Counted from the stretch's first letter, positions 26,255-35,972 are shown. The stretch is 64,000 nt of DNA from Lacihabitans sp. LS3-19 (GCF_024343575.1 NZ_RJUA01000003.1:186001-250000), one strand, 5' to 3'. The notes: generated by a model from the sequence alone, not told the origin. A program made the numbers and translations.

Positions 26255-27862
26255 ATGAAAAGTTTAATAGAAGAGTTGCATGCTAAAAGAGAAGTTTTGT
26301 GGCAGGGCGGGGGTTTAGAAAAAATCAAAAAACATAAGGCTAAAGGCAAGCTAACAGCTTGGGAAAGAGTTTTTTATTTATTGGATAAGGACAAACCTTT
26401 TGTAGAAATTGGAATGTTTGCCGGGGATGGCATGTATTTAGAAGACGGCGGCTGTCCAAACGGGGGAGCAGCATGTGTTTTAGGTTATGTTCAGGGAAAG
26501 CTGTGTGTTATAGCATCAAATGATGCCACAGTAAAAGCTGGAGCTTGGTTTCCTATTTCTGGTAAAAAAAATCTACGTGCTCAAGAAATTGCTATGGAAA
26601 ATCGTCTTCCAATTATTTATTTGGTGGATTCTGCAGGAGTTTATTTGCCCATGCAAGAGGAGATATTTCCAGATAAAGAGCACTTCGGTAGAATTTTCAG
26701 AAACAATGCCAAGATGTCTTCAATGGGAATTCCTCAGATAGCCGCCATAATGGGTAGTTGTGTTGCTGGTGGAGCCTATTTGCCTATTATGTCTGATTAT
26801 GCTTTTATTGTTGAAGGAACTGGCTCTGTTTTTTTGGCTGGTCCTTATTTGGTGAAGTCTTCGATAGGGGAGGAAGTGGATGCTGAAACTTTAGGTGGTG
26901 CTTCAACCCATTCCGAAATCTCAGGCGTTACGGACAATAAATACCTTAATGACGAGGCTTGTTTAGATGCTATTAAAGGTGTAATCGATAAAATTGGACA
27001 TAATGAAAAAGCCGGTTTTGATAGGAAGGAAGCTGTTCTTCCTAAATTTTCTGCCGATAAAATCTCAGAAATTCTACCCTTAGATCGCACCAAACCTTAT
27101 GATATTGAGCCAATTATTGAGAGTATAGTTGATGCGGGTTCTTTCGAGCAATACAAAAAAGATTACGGTAAGACTATTATTTGTGGATTAGCTAGAATAG
27201 ATGGCTGGGCGGTTGGCATTGTGGCCAACCAAAGAGAAATAGTTAAAGCTAAAATGCCTGGAGGAAAAGTAGAGTTGCAAATGGGAGGTGTGATTTATAG
27301 CGACTCTGCTGACAAAGCAGCGAGGTTTATTATGAACTGCAATCAACAGAAAACCCCTTTGGTGTTTTTTCAGGATGTTTCGGGTTTTATGGTGGGCAGT
27401 AGGTCTGAACAAGGAGGAATAATTAAAGATGGAGCAAAAATGGTTAATGCCATGGCCAATTCTGTTGTTCCGAAGTTTACTTTTATTGTTGGTAATTCTT
27501 ACGGGGCAGGCAATTATGCCATGTGTGGAAAAGCCTATGATCCTCGCTTGATTTACGCCTGGCCAACAGCTCAAATGGCAGTTATGAGCGGAGCTTCTGC
27601 TGGAAATACTTTGTTGCAAATACAGGAGGCTGCTTTAAAATCAAAAGGTGTTAAAATAAGTCCTGAAGAAAAGGAGGAGCTTTTGGAGAAGATCTTAAAC
27701 CAATACAATGAACAACTGAGTCCATATTATGCTGCTGCACGCCTTTGGGTTGATGGCGTAATTGACCCCGCCGAAACTAGAAATATCATAAGTATGGGAA
27801 TAGAAGCTGCCAATCATGCACCTATTACTGAAAGGTATAATGTAGGTGTTTTGCAAACTTAG
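26255..27862 (+). CDS. Acyl-CoA carboxylase carboxyltransferase (methylcrotonyl-CoA carboxylase beta subunit)
   Basis: 535 residues, the usual length of MCC beta. The paired oxyanion-hole regions of carboxyltransferases are visible: MGSCVAGGAYLPIMSDYAF in the N-half and VGNSYGAGNYAMCGKAYDPR in the C-half. PTAQMAVMSGASAGNTLL and FFQDVSGFMVGSRSEQGGI are typical of MCC rather than propionyl-CoA carboxylase beta. It transfers CO2 from biotin to 3-methylcrotonyl-CoA in leucine breakdown. It needs a biotin-carrying alpha subunit, which is not in this window. Divergent from the operon of dehydrogenase, lyase and hydratase, which cover adjoining steps. Confidence 0.88.
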   Translation: MKSLIEELHAKREVLWQGGGLEKIKKHKAKGKLTAWERVFYLLDKDKPFVEIGMFAGDGMYLEDGGCPNGGAACVLGYVQGKLCVIASNDATVKAGAWFPISGKKNLRAQEIAMENRLPIIYLVDSAGVYLPMQEEIFPDKEHFGRIFRNNAKMSSMGIPQIAAIMGSCVAGGAYLPIMSDYAFIVEGTGSVFLAGPYLVKSSIGEEVDAETLGGASTHSEISGVTDNKYLNDEACLDAIKGVIDKIGHNEKAGFDRKEAVLPKFSADKISEILPLDRTKPYDIEPIIESIVDAGSFEQYKKDYGKTIICGLARIDGWAVGIVANQREIVKAKMPGGKVELQMGGVIYSDSADKAARFIMNCNQQKTPLVFFQDVSGFMVGSRSEQGGIIKDGAKMVNAMANSVVPKFTFIVGNSYGAGNYAMCGKAYDPRLIYAWPTAQMAVMSGASAGNTLLQIQEAALKSKGVKISPEEKEELLEKILNQYNEQLSPYYAAARLWVDGVIDPAETRNIISMGIEAANHAPITERYNVGVLQT

Positions 27863-27865
27863 AAA

Positions 27866-27888
27866 ATCGGGAAAACTTATTTCCTGAT
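27866..27888. terminator. Compact hairpin between convergent genes (weak)
   Basis: A 9-bp stem with one G-T pair (ATCGGGAAA / TTTCCTGAT) spans the 14-base gap and the last codons of the OmpA gene. No T run follows, so terminator function is uncertain. Confidence 0.35.
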
Positions 27889-29490
27889 AATCTCAAATTC
27901 TACCCTTCTATTGATGGCTTGGCCTTCCGTAGTTGCATTTGAGGCTTTGGGTTTAGATTCTCCAAAACCTACACTTCGCACTCTTTCTGTAGCTATGTTT
28001 TTCTTGATGAAATAATCTCTAACTGCATCAGCTCTTTGTTGAGATAGTCTTAGGTTAGTTTCGTTTGAACCTACGTTGTCGGTATGACCTTGCACTTCAA
28101 TAGCCATTGTAGGATTTTTTACCATTACAGCAATCATTCTATCTAATTCGAAAAATGATTCTGGTTGAAGTGTAGCTCTGCCAAATTCGAAGAAAATATT
28201 GTACAACTGAACCGTTACTCCAGTTTGGATTGGGGCAATAGCTAATTCTAAGTCTTTGATTTCTTTAAAAGCCCCTTGAATGGTCAAATCAATATTTTTT
28301 GAAACAGGAATAAAGTCTTTCGCTTCTGCTCTAATAGCATATCTATTGCCATAAGGAAGCGATATTTTATATTCACCTGTCAATGGGTTGGAGTCTGCAA
28401 CGCCTAGTTCTTCACCAGTGTCTAAATCTTCATAAACAATCCTAGCTTCTGCTGGAAGGCCAGTTTTTTGGTTTTTTACAGTACCACTTAAGAGTATAGT
28501 AGGTGTAGGTGTAAAAACCGGAACTTCATCTTTTTCTTTCGGTTTGACTTTGGTTTCGGCGTTTTTTGAAGCAGTTAAAGCTGCATCATCTGGTGCTCTT
28601 TTTTCTTCTTCTTTTAGTCTAATTCTGAACAAATCCGATTTCCCTATTGCTTTGTTTTTGCTAGACATATAACCATATTCTCCAGAGGCTTCAATAGAAA
28701 AATACATATCATCTTTTTCAGAATTGATGTTTTTTCCAAGATTTATGGGCTTAGACCAACCATACCAGGACTTTCCATTGCGTTTTGACATCCAAATATC
28801 ATAGCCGCCCTCACCACCTTTTCGATCTGAGGCAAAATATAGTGTGCTATTGTCAGCCGCTAAAAATGGCGTGGTTTCTGAAGCTGAGGTATTTATGTCA
28901 TTTCCTAGACTTTCGGGTTTAGACCATTTGCCAGATTTGTCTAAAATGCTGATATATATGTCGTCTTCTTTGCTGTTTTTCTTTTCACTAAAAGCCAATA
29001 TTAAAACTTTTCCGCTGTTACTTAGAAAAGCCGTTAAAAATTGTCCTTTGCACATGGCATCAAGTTTCGGGATGTCCAATTTGCTCGGTTGTTGCCAGTT
29101 ATTTCCTTTCTTTTTACTAATAGAAATGCCAACCTCTTCCGTTTTTCTTCCGTTGTTATACACACCTCTTATCAAGGCAGTATTTCCATCAGGTGTTATA
29201 CTAAATAAGTCATTATAGCGATCTTTATTAATGGTATTGCCCATTTTTCTTGCCACAGCCCACCTTTTGTCACTCATTAGGTCTGAAAACCAAACGTCAT
29301 TGCTACCATCTTTTCCAAAATTGTTGGATGGGTGGCTTACTCTTACGAAATAAAGTGTTTGGCCATCAGGAGCTATTAGAGGGTGTATTTCGCTATATTC
29401 TGTATTCACGGCTCCACCAAGTGTTTCCACTTTTTGGGCATAGGAACAAACAAATAGCTGAAGAAAAAATAAAGAAAGTAAAAACCTCAT
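27877..29490 (-). CDS. OmpA-family protein with PD40 beta-propeller repeats
   Basis: 537 residues with signal peptide MRFLLSLFFLQLFVCSYAQ. Residues about 25-290 hold PD40/WD40-like strands (HPLIAPDGQTLYFVR, FSITPDGNTALIRG, TPFLAADNSTLYFASDR, GYDIWMSKR). A charged low-complexity linker follows (about 290-325), then a CarboxypepD-like fold (ILLSGTVKNQKTGLPAEARIVYED). The C-terminal OmpA domain (about 420-537) binds peptidoglycan: QGHTDNVGSNETNLRLSQQRA and VGFGESKPKASN. This architecture is typical of Bacteroidota envelope-anchoring lipoproteins and gliding- or T9SS-associated proteins such as PorE-like forms, but here the signal peptide is type I-like, with no lipobox Cys. Confidence 0.9.
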   Translation of the reverse strand: MRFLLSLFFLQLFVCSYAQKVETLGGAVNTEYSEIHPLIAPDGQTLYFVRVSHPSNNFGKDGSNDVWFSDLMSDKRWAVARKMGNTINKDRYNDLFSITPDGNTALIRGVYNNGRKTEEVGISISKKKGNNWQQPSKLDIPKLDAMCKGQFLTAFLSNSGKVLILAFSEKKNSKEDDIYISILDKSGKWSKPESLGNDINTSASETTPFLAADNSTLYFASDRKGGEGGYDIWMSKRNGKSWYGWSKPINLGKNINSEKDDMYFSIEASGEYGYMSSKNKAIGKSDLFRIRLKEEEKRAPDDAALTASKNAETKVKPKEKDEVPVFTPTPTILLSGTVKNQKTGLPAEARIVYEDLDTGEELGVADSNPLTGEYKISLPYGNRYAIRAEAKDFIPVSKNIDLTIQGAFKEIKDLELAIAPIQTGVTVQLYNIFFEFGRATLQPESFFELDRMIAVMVKNPTMAIEVQGHTDNVGSNETNLRLSQQRADAVRDYFIKKNIATERVRSVGFGESKPKASNATTEGQAINRRVEFEIIRK

Positions 29491-29593
29491 TTGTGAATTG
29501 ATATATTAAAAATCTACAGGTCTAATGCGTTTATTTACAAAAAAACGAATTTTGTTCTTAATAATCAAACGGAAATGTTGTTTAAAAATTTTG

Positions 29594-30613
29594 TTAGAAG
29601 GCTTTAACAGTTTCTATGAAGCATTTTACTTTTTCTGGGTCGGTGTCAGGATAAACGCCATGGCCAAGGTTTGCTATATATTTTTGCTTTCCAAAGGCCG
29701 TCAACATACTTTTAGTTTGCTTTTCTACTTCTTTCATGGGAGCATAAAGCACACATGGGTCTAGATTGCCTTGAAGCGTTTTATTTGGTATCAAAGCTCT
29801 AGATTCTTTAATGTCCATGTTCCAATCCAATCCAACTACCTGACAGCTTGTTTTTCCGATGTCCTCTCGAGCAAAAAATGCCCCTTTGGCAAACACTGTT
29901 ACTGGAGCTTCTGTAATAGTATCACAAATCTGAGCAATGTATGGAAGCGAAAAAGCATTGTATTGTTCAGGTGAAAGTACGCCTGCCCAAGAGTCGAATA
30001 TTTGTACTAAGTCCGCCCCATGAATGATTTGAGTTTTCAAATATCCTATTGTAGCATTAGTTATTTTTTGAAGTAGTTCATGTGCCAATTCAGGCTCAGA
30101 ATACATCATTTTTTTAGCTTTTGAGAAGGTCTTTGAGCCTTGTCCTTCCACCATGTAACAGAAAATAGTAAATGGAGCTCCTGCAAAACCTAAAAGTGGT
30201 ACCCTTCCATTCAGTTCTTTTTTTACAATATCTAAAGCATCAAATACGTAAGCGAGATTATCTACGGGGTTGCTTTGAGAGAGTTTATTTAAGTCTTCGA
30301 AATTCGAAATAGTATTTGGAAAATACGGGCCTTTGGCTTCTACCATTTCGTAAGGAAGTCCCATAGCTTCAGGTATCACCAAAATGTCAGAAAAAATAAT
30401 GGCTGCATCTACGCCTAAAATATCAACGGGTTGTATGGTGACTTCGGCGGCCATTTCGGGTGTAGTAGCTAAAGTGATAAAACTGCCAGCTTTTGCTCTT
30501 ACGGCACGGTATTCAGGTAATATTCTTCCTGCTTGACGCATCATCCAAACTGGAATTCTTTCTACTTGCTCACCATTAGCAGCTCTTATCAATAGGTCGT
30601 TTTGTAATTTCAT
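29594..30613 (-). CDS. hemE: Uroporphyrinogen decarboxylase
   Basis: 339 residues, the normal length. The family opening [19 protein letters not shown] contains the conserved Arg pair that binds the substrate. [14 protein letters not shown] supplies the catalytic Asp; [16 protein letters not shown] and [14 protein letters not shown] follow; and [11 protein letters not shown] and [15 protein letters not shown] close the barrel. It converts uroporphyrinogen III to coproporphyrinogen III in haem synthesis. No other haem genes are adjacent, so it is a single transcription unit. The ATG sits only five bases past a promoter box, which may make the message leaderless. Confidence 0.95.
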   Translation of the reverse strand: MKLQNDLLIRAANGEQVERIPVWMMRQAGRILPEYRAVRAKAGSFITLATTPEMAAEVTIQPVDILGVDAAIIFSDILVIPEAMGLPYEMVEAKGPYFPNTISNFEDLNKLSQSNPVDNLAYVFDALDIVKKELNGRVPLLGFAGAPFTIFCYMVEGQGSKTFSKAKKMMYSEPELAHELLQKITNATIGYLKTQIIHGADLVQIFDSWAGVLSPEQYNAFSLPYIAQICDTITEAPVTVFAKGAFFAREDIGKTSCQVVGLDWNMDIKESRALIPNKTLQGNLDPCVLYAPMKEVEKQTKSMLTAFGKQKYIANLGHGVYPDTDPEKVKCFIETVKAF

Positions 30614-30617
30614 ATCG

Positions 30618-30625
30618 CAAAATTA
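30618..30625 (-). promoter_or_regulatory. Candidate -7 promoter box abutting the hemE start
   Basis: Reads TAATTTTG on the - strand, exact TAnnTTTG, with the hemE ATG starting five bases after its last G. No clear -33 TTG at the usual spacing. Confidence 0.4.
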
Positions 30626-30724
30626 CGAACATTATTAAACTTTGGATTATTATTTTTCGAAAATGAATGTTTATTCAATTGAGTTTGCTTAGTTTGCTAT
30701 TTTACTTTTATTATTTTAGGATAT

Positions 30725-30763
30725 TAAGCAAAAAAAAACTGTCTCCCAATGGAAACAGTTTTT
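30725..30763 (-). terminator. Terminator of the thioredoxin-like gene
   Basis: On the - strand a 9-bp stem (AAAAACTGT / ACAGTTTTT) with a 12-base loop, followed by T's. It lies just downstream of the gene at 30783. Confidence 0.8.
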
Positions 30764-30782
30764 GAGTTTATATTCTAAGATT

Positions 30783-31262
30783 TTATCTATTTACAACCAA
30801 TCCATCTTTAGAATTTGGCGGAAATAAATTATGTGTGGCTTGAATTTTTTCTAATTCTTTTTGAAGATATCCTGCAGGATAGAATCCTTTGAATTTACCC
30901 ACTTGTCCAGATTTTGGATCAAAAACTAACAATGTTGGAAATACATCAATTGCAAACCTGTCAACTATTTCCATTCCATCAAAAGTGTCGATATCTACTT
31001 TATATATCAAGAAATTATCTTTTAGATAATTTCCCAATTCTTTATTTGTAAAAGTTTCTTTGTCGAGTTTTTGACATGGACCGCACCAGGCTGCCCAAAA
31101 GTCAAGTATGATGGCCTTTTTCTGTTTTTTCGCTTCTCTTATTAAATTATCATAAGATCCAGTATAAAACTCTACATTGTCAGTTTTTACGGGTAGGCTA
31201 TTAAACGAGGAAAATCCTGTAAAAGCCATTGTTAGTATTAAAAAAGCTATTATTTTTTTCAT
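30783..31262 (-). CDS. Secreted thioredoxin-fold protein
   Basis: 159 residues with signal peptide MKKIIAFLILTMAFTGFSSF. The thioredoxin domain has DFWAAWCGPCQKLD, with redox cysteines 60 and 63, and the cis-Pro in DVFPTLLVFD. It should act as a periplasmic thiol-disulfide or reducing protein. The KKAIILDFWAAWC form with KLDKETFTN is like the DUF255/thioredoxin_7 group of Bacteroidota. Substrate unknown; single gene with its own terminator. Confidence 0.88.
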   Translation of the reverse strand: MKKIIAFLILTMAFTGFSSFNSLPVKTDNVEFYTGSYDNLIREAKKQKKAIILDFWAAWCGPCQKLDKETFTNKELGNYLKDNFLIYKVDIDTFDGMEIVDRFAIDVFPTLLVFDPKSGQVGKFKGFYPAGYLQKELEKIQATHNLFPPNSKDGLVVNR

Positions 31263-31385
31263 CTTATTATTATTGAACTACTAACAAAACGTCAAATACC
31301 TTGCCACGAGATGCGTATATTTGAAAAAAAACTTATTAAGTGGTATAGTTGTTTTTTTAACTTGCTTATTTTTAGGTATTTGTGA

Positions 31386-31430
31386 ACAAATAAAAAGGTT
31401 TAATATTTTCAAATATTAAACCTTTTTATT
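31386..31430 (-). terminator. Terminator of ilvE
   Basis: A 17-bp perfect inverted repeat (AAAAAGGTTTAATATTT / AAATATTAAACCTTTTT) with almost no loop, followed on the - strand by ATTTG after the T run. It lies 28 bases past the stop of the gene at 31455. Confidence 0.85.
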
Positions 31431-31454
31431 TTAAGAAATCAAATTTAGTGGAAA

Positions 31455-32522
31455 TTATACCTTCCAAACCCAATCAAAAGTATCTTCTACTTTACCAGTT
31501 CTGATATCGTTAAGTGCATTTTTCAATTTTGTTGAAAGCGAGTTTTCAGTTATTTCAGGCAATACATAATCTGTACCTTCAAAACCAATTGCAGCAAATG
31601 GCGAAACTACAACTGCAGTACCAGCACCAAAAACTTCTGTCACACTACCAATAGAGATTCCTTCTATTATTTCTGCAACAGAAACTCTTCTTTCTTCTAT
31701 TTCAATTCCCATTGATTGAGCTAGTTTCAATAAAGTATCTCTTGTGATTCCTTTTAAAATCGTCGTACTTACAGCAGGCGTTATTATTTTGCCGTCTTTC
31801 ACAAACATAACATTCATGGTGCCAGATTCTTCAAAATATTTGTGCTCAATTGCATCAGTCCAAAGCAATTGCGTGTACCCTTGCTCTGCAGCTAGTTTTG
31901 CTGGATACAATGAAGCAGCGTAGTTACCAGCACATTTTGCATAGCCTACACCACCCGGAGCAGCTCTGATAAACTCTGTCTCTACTTTCACCTTTGGAGG
32001 CGTAGCGTAATATTTACCTGCTGGGCTCATTATAATCATGAAACGGTAGTTCAGCGATGGTCTTACACCCAAATACACATCTGTAGCAAACATAAATGGT
32101 CTTAAATACAGTGAGTTGTCCTCACCTTTAGGCACCCATGCAGCATCTATTTTTAATAATTCTTCTAGGCCACCAATAAAAATTTCCTCAGGTACTTGAG
32201 CCATGCACATTCTTTCTGCAGAGATGTTAAAACGTTTGAAGTTTTCTAATGGTCTAAATATCAAAACATCGTTCTCTTCGTTTTTGAAAGCCTTCATCCC
32301 TTCAAAAATAGACTGTCCGTAGTGTAAAGTTGCAAATGCAGGATTGTAAGCGATATCACCATAAGGCACAATTTCAGGAGTTTGCCAAACACCATTGACA
32401 CAATCGGCCACAAACATGTGGTCGGTAAATAGTGTACCGAAAACTATATTATTTGGGTCTAATTGATTTACGCGGCTTTCTTCTGTAAGCCTGATTTTGA
32501 TGTTCATTGTTTCTGTTTCCAT
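31455..32522 (-). CDS. ilvE: Branched-chain amino acid aminotransferase
   Basis: 355 residues from the ATG at 32522 (METETMNIKIRL), the normal length for this type II branched-chain aminotransferase. Key segments are FATLHYGQSIFEGMKAF, SLYLRPFMFATD, YAKCAGNYAASLYPAK, the PLP-lysine region WTDAIEHKYFEESGTMNVMFV, and TTILKGITRDTLLKLA. It interconverts leucine, isoleucine and valine with their 2-oxo acids, so it can supply the leucine-catabolic cluster 5 kb away. An in-frame ATG at 32579 adds 19 residues not typical of the family. Confidence 0.93.
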   Translation of the reverse strand: METETMNIKIRLTEESRVNQLDPNNIVFGTLFTDHMFVADCVNGVWQTPEIVPYGDIAYNPAFATLHYGQSIFEGMKAFKNEENDVLIFRPLENFKRFNISAERMCMAQVPEEIFIGGLEELLKIDAAWVPKGEDNSLYLRPFMFATDVYLGVRPSLNYRFMIIMSPAGKYYATPPKVKVETEFIRAAPGGVGYAKCAGNYAASLYPAKLAAEQGYTQLLWTDAIEHKYFEESGTMNVMFVKDGKIITPAVSTTILKGITRDTLLKLAQSMGIEIEERRVSVAEIIEGISIGSVTEVFGAGTAVVVSPFAAIGFEGTDYVLPEITENSLSTKLKNALNDIRTGKVEDTFDWVWKV

Positions 32523-32612
32523 TGTACCTTGTTTAATTAGAGTTTGCAAGTTATTTATTTTTTTTAAATTAGTTGTCAAAGCAAGTAATTTTTTCTGTAA
32601 AATATTTAGAGC

Positions 32613-32646
32613 AAAAAAAATGCCTGAATTTGGTATTCAAGCATTT
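32613..32646 (-). terminator. Terminator of the S41 peptidase gene
   Basis: On the - strand AAATGCTTGAAT pairs with ATTCAGGCATTT (one U-G pair), loop of 5, then eight T's. Confidence 0.88.
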
Positions 32647-32674
32647 AGATTTATGACTCAATTGTTTATTACTG

Positions 32675-34090
32675 TTAATTTCCAGGTAATTTATCCAGAT
32701 ACATATCTCTTATTTCACGCTTTGGATTATCAAGAGGGTATGCATTGTTTAAAACACTAACTTTGGTCGTAGCTTTGATTTTTGCATTTTGTGCTTGAGT
32801 TTTTGCCGTAACACCCGTAATCTGTTCAATAGCAACTGACAATAATGTTTCTGATTCGTCTCCAAAAGGCAAGAACGGTACAGAGCTATCCGAAACTTTG
32901 ATAGTAGGAGCAAAACCATCCTTCGATCCATAATCAGACTGACCTATAGCATTTAGTGTTTTTAAAACTATTGGTTGCATTCCATATTTCCATCTTTTTT
33001 TCTCATCTGATAACGTGATCGAACCTACATTTTTACCGTAAGTGTGATCTCCAATCAATATTACGTCCATAAATGGTTTTAAGTTGTTTATTATCAATTC
33101 ACTGGCTGATGCTGTTCCAGGTGAAGTAAGTATATAAACTCTATTTAAGTTTCCTAGGTTATTAGATTCATTAAGCCAATCGGTATCGAAAACGTCATTG
33201 CCATATTTCGATTTATAATAGGATGATTGTTCTGCATTCCATTCTTGTGTGTTCATTAATGTACCAGGTTTTAGGTCTTTCACTATTAATGAACTTATGA
33301 TATTTGAAGACGAAATATATCCTCCTCCATTGTATCTTAGATCCAACACAAGTTCGTTTACGCCCTTGGTTTTAAACTCTTTGAAAACTTCTCTAATATT
33401 GTTGTCGTATTGCGTAAGGAATTGTAAATAAACCAAATATCCAATTTTTTTATTTCCTTTTTCAATAATAGAATAGTGTTGAATAGGGTCAGTTTGTACT
33501 TCCGCTCTAACTAAACTTACCTTTTTACTATTACTAGTTATTACGCCATTTGCATAATCACCTAAAGTTAATTCAAGATTATCACTTGAAAAAGCGGTAG
33601 AATAATTTTCAGCAGTAAGCACTACACCATTTACCTGCGTAATCAAATCTCCTCTTTTAATTCCTGCCTTATCTGCAGGTGAGCCTTTCAGCGAATATGC
33701 TATGGATAGGGCTACTTTGGAGTTTAATGGTGGGTCAGCAAAAAAAGGAGTAAACCTTATTCCGACCACCTTATTTACACCCTGCAGCGAAGCCGTAAGA
33801 GCCTCGACATCTTCCTGAATCCAAGAGAATCTATCTAATTCACCTGGCTTAACAAGAATTGATTCGAAATAATCCATTGGGGCCAAAGTATAATCAGTGC
33901 TAGTTTTGGCAGTCATTTGACTTTCCCACAGGTAATAGGTTTTCATTTCGTCATAAATCCAAGCATTTGTTTCGGCATTCGGATTATCTGACGTAGAAGT
34001 CTCTGTTTTTTTTGGAAAAACATCGCTTAACTTTTTGCAAGAAAAAGAAGTGAAAATTAATGCTATCAGTCCCCAGTGTTTTAATTGCAT
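32675..34090 (-). CDS. S41 family C-terminal-processing-type peptidase, lipoprotein
   Basis: 471 residues. A lipoprotein signal ends at Cys18 (IFTSFSC). A Thr/Ser-rich tether (about 20-50) is followed by a helical N-domain (WIYDEMKTYYLWESQ), a PDZ domain (about 120-210, AGIKRGDLITQVNG), and the S41 protease fold: VLDLRYNGGGYISSSN, the nucleophile Ser in LTSPGTASASELI, and the general-base Lys in GDHTYGKNVGSITL. It therefore has the Ser-Lys dyad and should cleave unfolded or C-terminal protein tails in the periplasm. Bacteroidota have several paralogs; the substrate is unknown. Confidence 0.9.
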   Translation of the reverse strand: MQLKHWGLIALIFTSFSCKKLSDVFPKKTETSTSDNPNAETNAWIYDEMKTYYLWESQMTAKTSTDYTLAPMDYFESILVKPGELDRFSWIQEDVEALTASLQGVNKVVGIRFTPFFADPPLNSKVALSIAYSLKGSPADKAGIKRGDLITQVNGVVLTAENYSTAFSSDNLELTLGDYANGVITSNSKKVSLVRAEVQTDPIQHYSIIEKGNKKIGYLVYLQFLTQYDNNIREVFKEFKTKGVNELVLDLRYNGGGYISSSNIISSLIVKDLKPGTLMNTQEWNAEQSSYYKSKYGNDVFDTDWLNESNNLGNLNRVYILTSPGTASASELIINNLKPFMDVILIGDHTYGKNVGSITLSDEKKRWKYGMQPIVLKTLNAIGQSDYGSKDGFAPTIKVSDSSVPFLPFGDESETLLSVAIEQITGVTAKTQAQNAKIKATTKVSVLNNAYPLDNPKREIRDMYLDKLPGN

Positions 34091-34253
34091 TTTGTTTTTA
34101 TTATTTAATCTATAATACGTAAAAATAGTATTAAAAGTTGTGTCAAGTATAATTTTGGATTTAATTCTCTAGTTCGATGGCTAAAATATTTGCAAAAGCT
34201 TCTCAAAAATAACTATTTGTGGTTAATTCTATATGCAAATTATTTACATCCTT

Positions 34254-34261
34254 TAACTTTG
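34254..34261 (+). promoter_or_regulatory. Candidate -7 promoter box for menD
   Basis: TAACTTTG, exact TAnnTTTG, 16 bases before the ATG at 34278. No TTG at the best spacing upstream. Confidence 0.45.
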
Positions 34262-34277
34262 TAAAAAAACCAATAGT

Positions 34278-35972
34278 ATGTCATTGATTGAGCCTTTGTA
34301 TAAAATTTCTGAGATTTGTTCGGCTTTTGAAATAGAAGACGTAATAATTTGTCCAGGTTCTAGGAGTGCGGCATTAACATTGGCTTTCACAAGAAATCCT
34401 AAAATTAAAACCAAAGTGATTGCAGACGAGCGTTCAGCAGCTTTTGTGGCGTTGGGTATGGCACAACAATCTGGTAAAATTGTCGCTTTGGTCTGTACTT
34501 CCGGTTCTGCGGCTCTTAATTTTGCTCCAGCTATATCTGAGGCGTTTTTTCAGGAAATTCCATTGTTGATTTTAACAGCAGATCGTCCTCCAGAATGGAT
34601 TCACCAATACGACGGCCAAACTATTTTTCAAAAAGATATCTATGGTAAACACGTAAAAAAATCCTTTGAATTACCTGTGGATACTTTGCACGGTGATGCT
34701 CAATGGCAAGTAGAAAGGATTGTAAATGAGGCTGTTAATTTATCAATTCAAGTTCCTTTTGGGCCTGTTCATATTAATGTGCCGATTAGAGAGCCGTTTT
34801 ATCCTGATGAAAAGGAACGTTTTTTTGCTAATTATAGAAAGGTGAATTTCATTTCTACTGAAAAAATAATATCGAATGAAACTTGGTCTGAATTAATTGA
34901 TATTTGGGAAAGTTCGGAAAGGAAAATGATAGCTATTGGGCAAAATTTCTATGATTTGGATGCTGCCCTAAAGGGATTGTCAGAAGAAGAAGGTGTGGTG
35001 GTTTTAGCAGATATTATTTCAAATATAAATATCGAAAGTAAAATAAGTTTTCATGATATTTTTCTTTCAAAATCCACTGATTTAGAGGCAGATTTACTAA
35101 TTACAGCCGGGAAATCCTTTATTTCAAAACCTTTCAAACAGTTTATTAGAAATAACAAACCACGTTTTCATTGGCATATTCAAGAAAATCCAGAGCTGAT
35201 AGACCCACTTCAAAGTATTACACATAAAATAGAAGTTTCTCCTGCGTATTTCTTCAAAGAATTGTTTGAAACACTTGATTTTAGAAAAATAAAAAGTGGT
35301 GAAAATGATGAAGAAAATGATTTTAAATTAGACTGGAATATTAATGACGAAACATCTAAAAGGTATTTATATAAATTTCTAAATACTGTTGACTTTGGAG
35401 AAATGAAGGCGACCTCCATGTTATTAGAGTCTTTAGAATTGGATAGTATTTTGCATTTGGGAAATAGCATGCCAGTTAGGTATGGAAACTTACTTGGGGG
35501 CATTTGTAAATCGCAGATTAAAGTTTTCGCAAACCGTGGAACTAGCGGAATAGACGGCATATTGAGTACAGCTATTGGGCAGGCTCTGAAAACCAACAAA
35601 TTGGTAATATGTTTGCTTGGTGATGTGTCTTTCTTTTATGATAGCAACGCTCTTTTTGTAGAAAACCTGCCCAAAAATCTTAGAATAGTTGTTATAAACA
35701 ATGCAGGAGGCAATATTTTTAGAATAATAGATGGGCCTTCCAAACAGCAAGAATTGGAAAGTCATTTTGTGACAAAACAAACCAGAATGGCGAAAAGCTT
35801 AAGTCTGGAAGCTGGGGTCAGATATTATAAAGCGAGTGATATAGTAGAAATGGCTGAAAGTTTGGATTTAATAATAAAGGACGACAATCATGCCGCCCTT
35901 CTGGAAGTTTTTACCGACGGTGAAGCCGATGCTAATATTTTTAAGGAACTTAAAAACGGTTTTACTTTATAA
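34278..35972 (+). CDS. menD: 2-Succinyl-5-enolpyruvyl-6-hydroxy-3-cyclohexene-1-carboxylate synthase
   Basis: 564 residues. Recognised by IICPGSRSAALTLAF, the thiamine-enzyme N-half ADERSAAFVALGMAQ, VCTSGSAALNFAPA, PLLILTADRPPEW, and the C-half ANRGTSGIDGILSTAIG with LLGDVSFFYDSNAL and INNAGGNIFRII. It joins isochorismate and 2-oxoglutarate with thiamine diphosphate in menaquinone synthesis. Menaquinone is the likely acceptor for the SQR-like enzyme at 19.4 kb. The 3' end overlaps the convergent downstream gene by 11 bases. No other men genes are adjacent. Confidence 0.94.
   Translation: MSLIEPLYKISEICSAFEIEDVIICPGSRSAALTLAFTRNPKIKTKVIADERSAAFVALGMAQQSGKIVALVCTSGSAALNFAPAISEAFFQEIPLLILTADRPPEWIHQYDGQTIFQKDIYGKHVKKSFELPVDTLHGDAQWQVERIVNEAVNLSIQVPFGPVHINVPIREPFYPDEKERFFANYRKVNFISTEKIISNETWSELIDIWESSERKMIAIGQNFYDLDAALKGLSEEEGVVVLADIISNINIESKISFHDIFLSKSTDLEADLLITAGKSFISKPFKQFIRNNKPRFHWHIQENPELIDPLQSITHKIEVSPAYFFKELFETLDFRKIKSGENDEENDFKLDWNINDETSKRYLYKFLNTVDFGEMKATSMLLESLELDSILHLGNSMPVRYGNLLGGICKSQIKVFANRGTSGIDGILSTAIGQALKTNKLVICLLGDVSFFYDSNALFVENLPKNLRIVVINNAGGNIFRIIDGPSKQQELESHFVTKQTRMAKSLSLEAGVRYYKASDIVEMAESLDLIIKDDNHAALLEVFTDGEADANIFKELKNGFTL

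Noticed and set aside
27188-27619. 143-codon - strand open frame
   Set aside because: Antisense to the well-conserved carboxyltransferase gene, with no recognisable domain.
28844-29218. 124-codon + strand open frame
   Set aside because: Antisense to the PD40-OmpA gene; hydrophobic Ser/Leu-rich shadow without family features.
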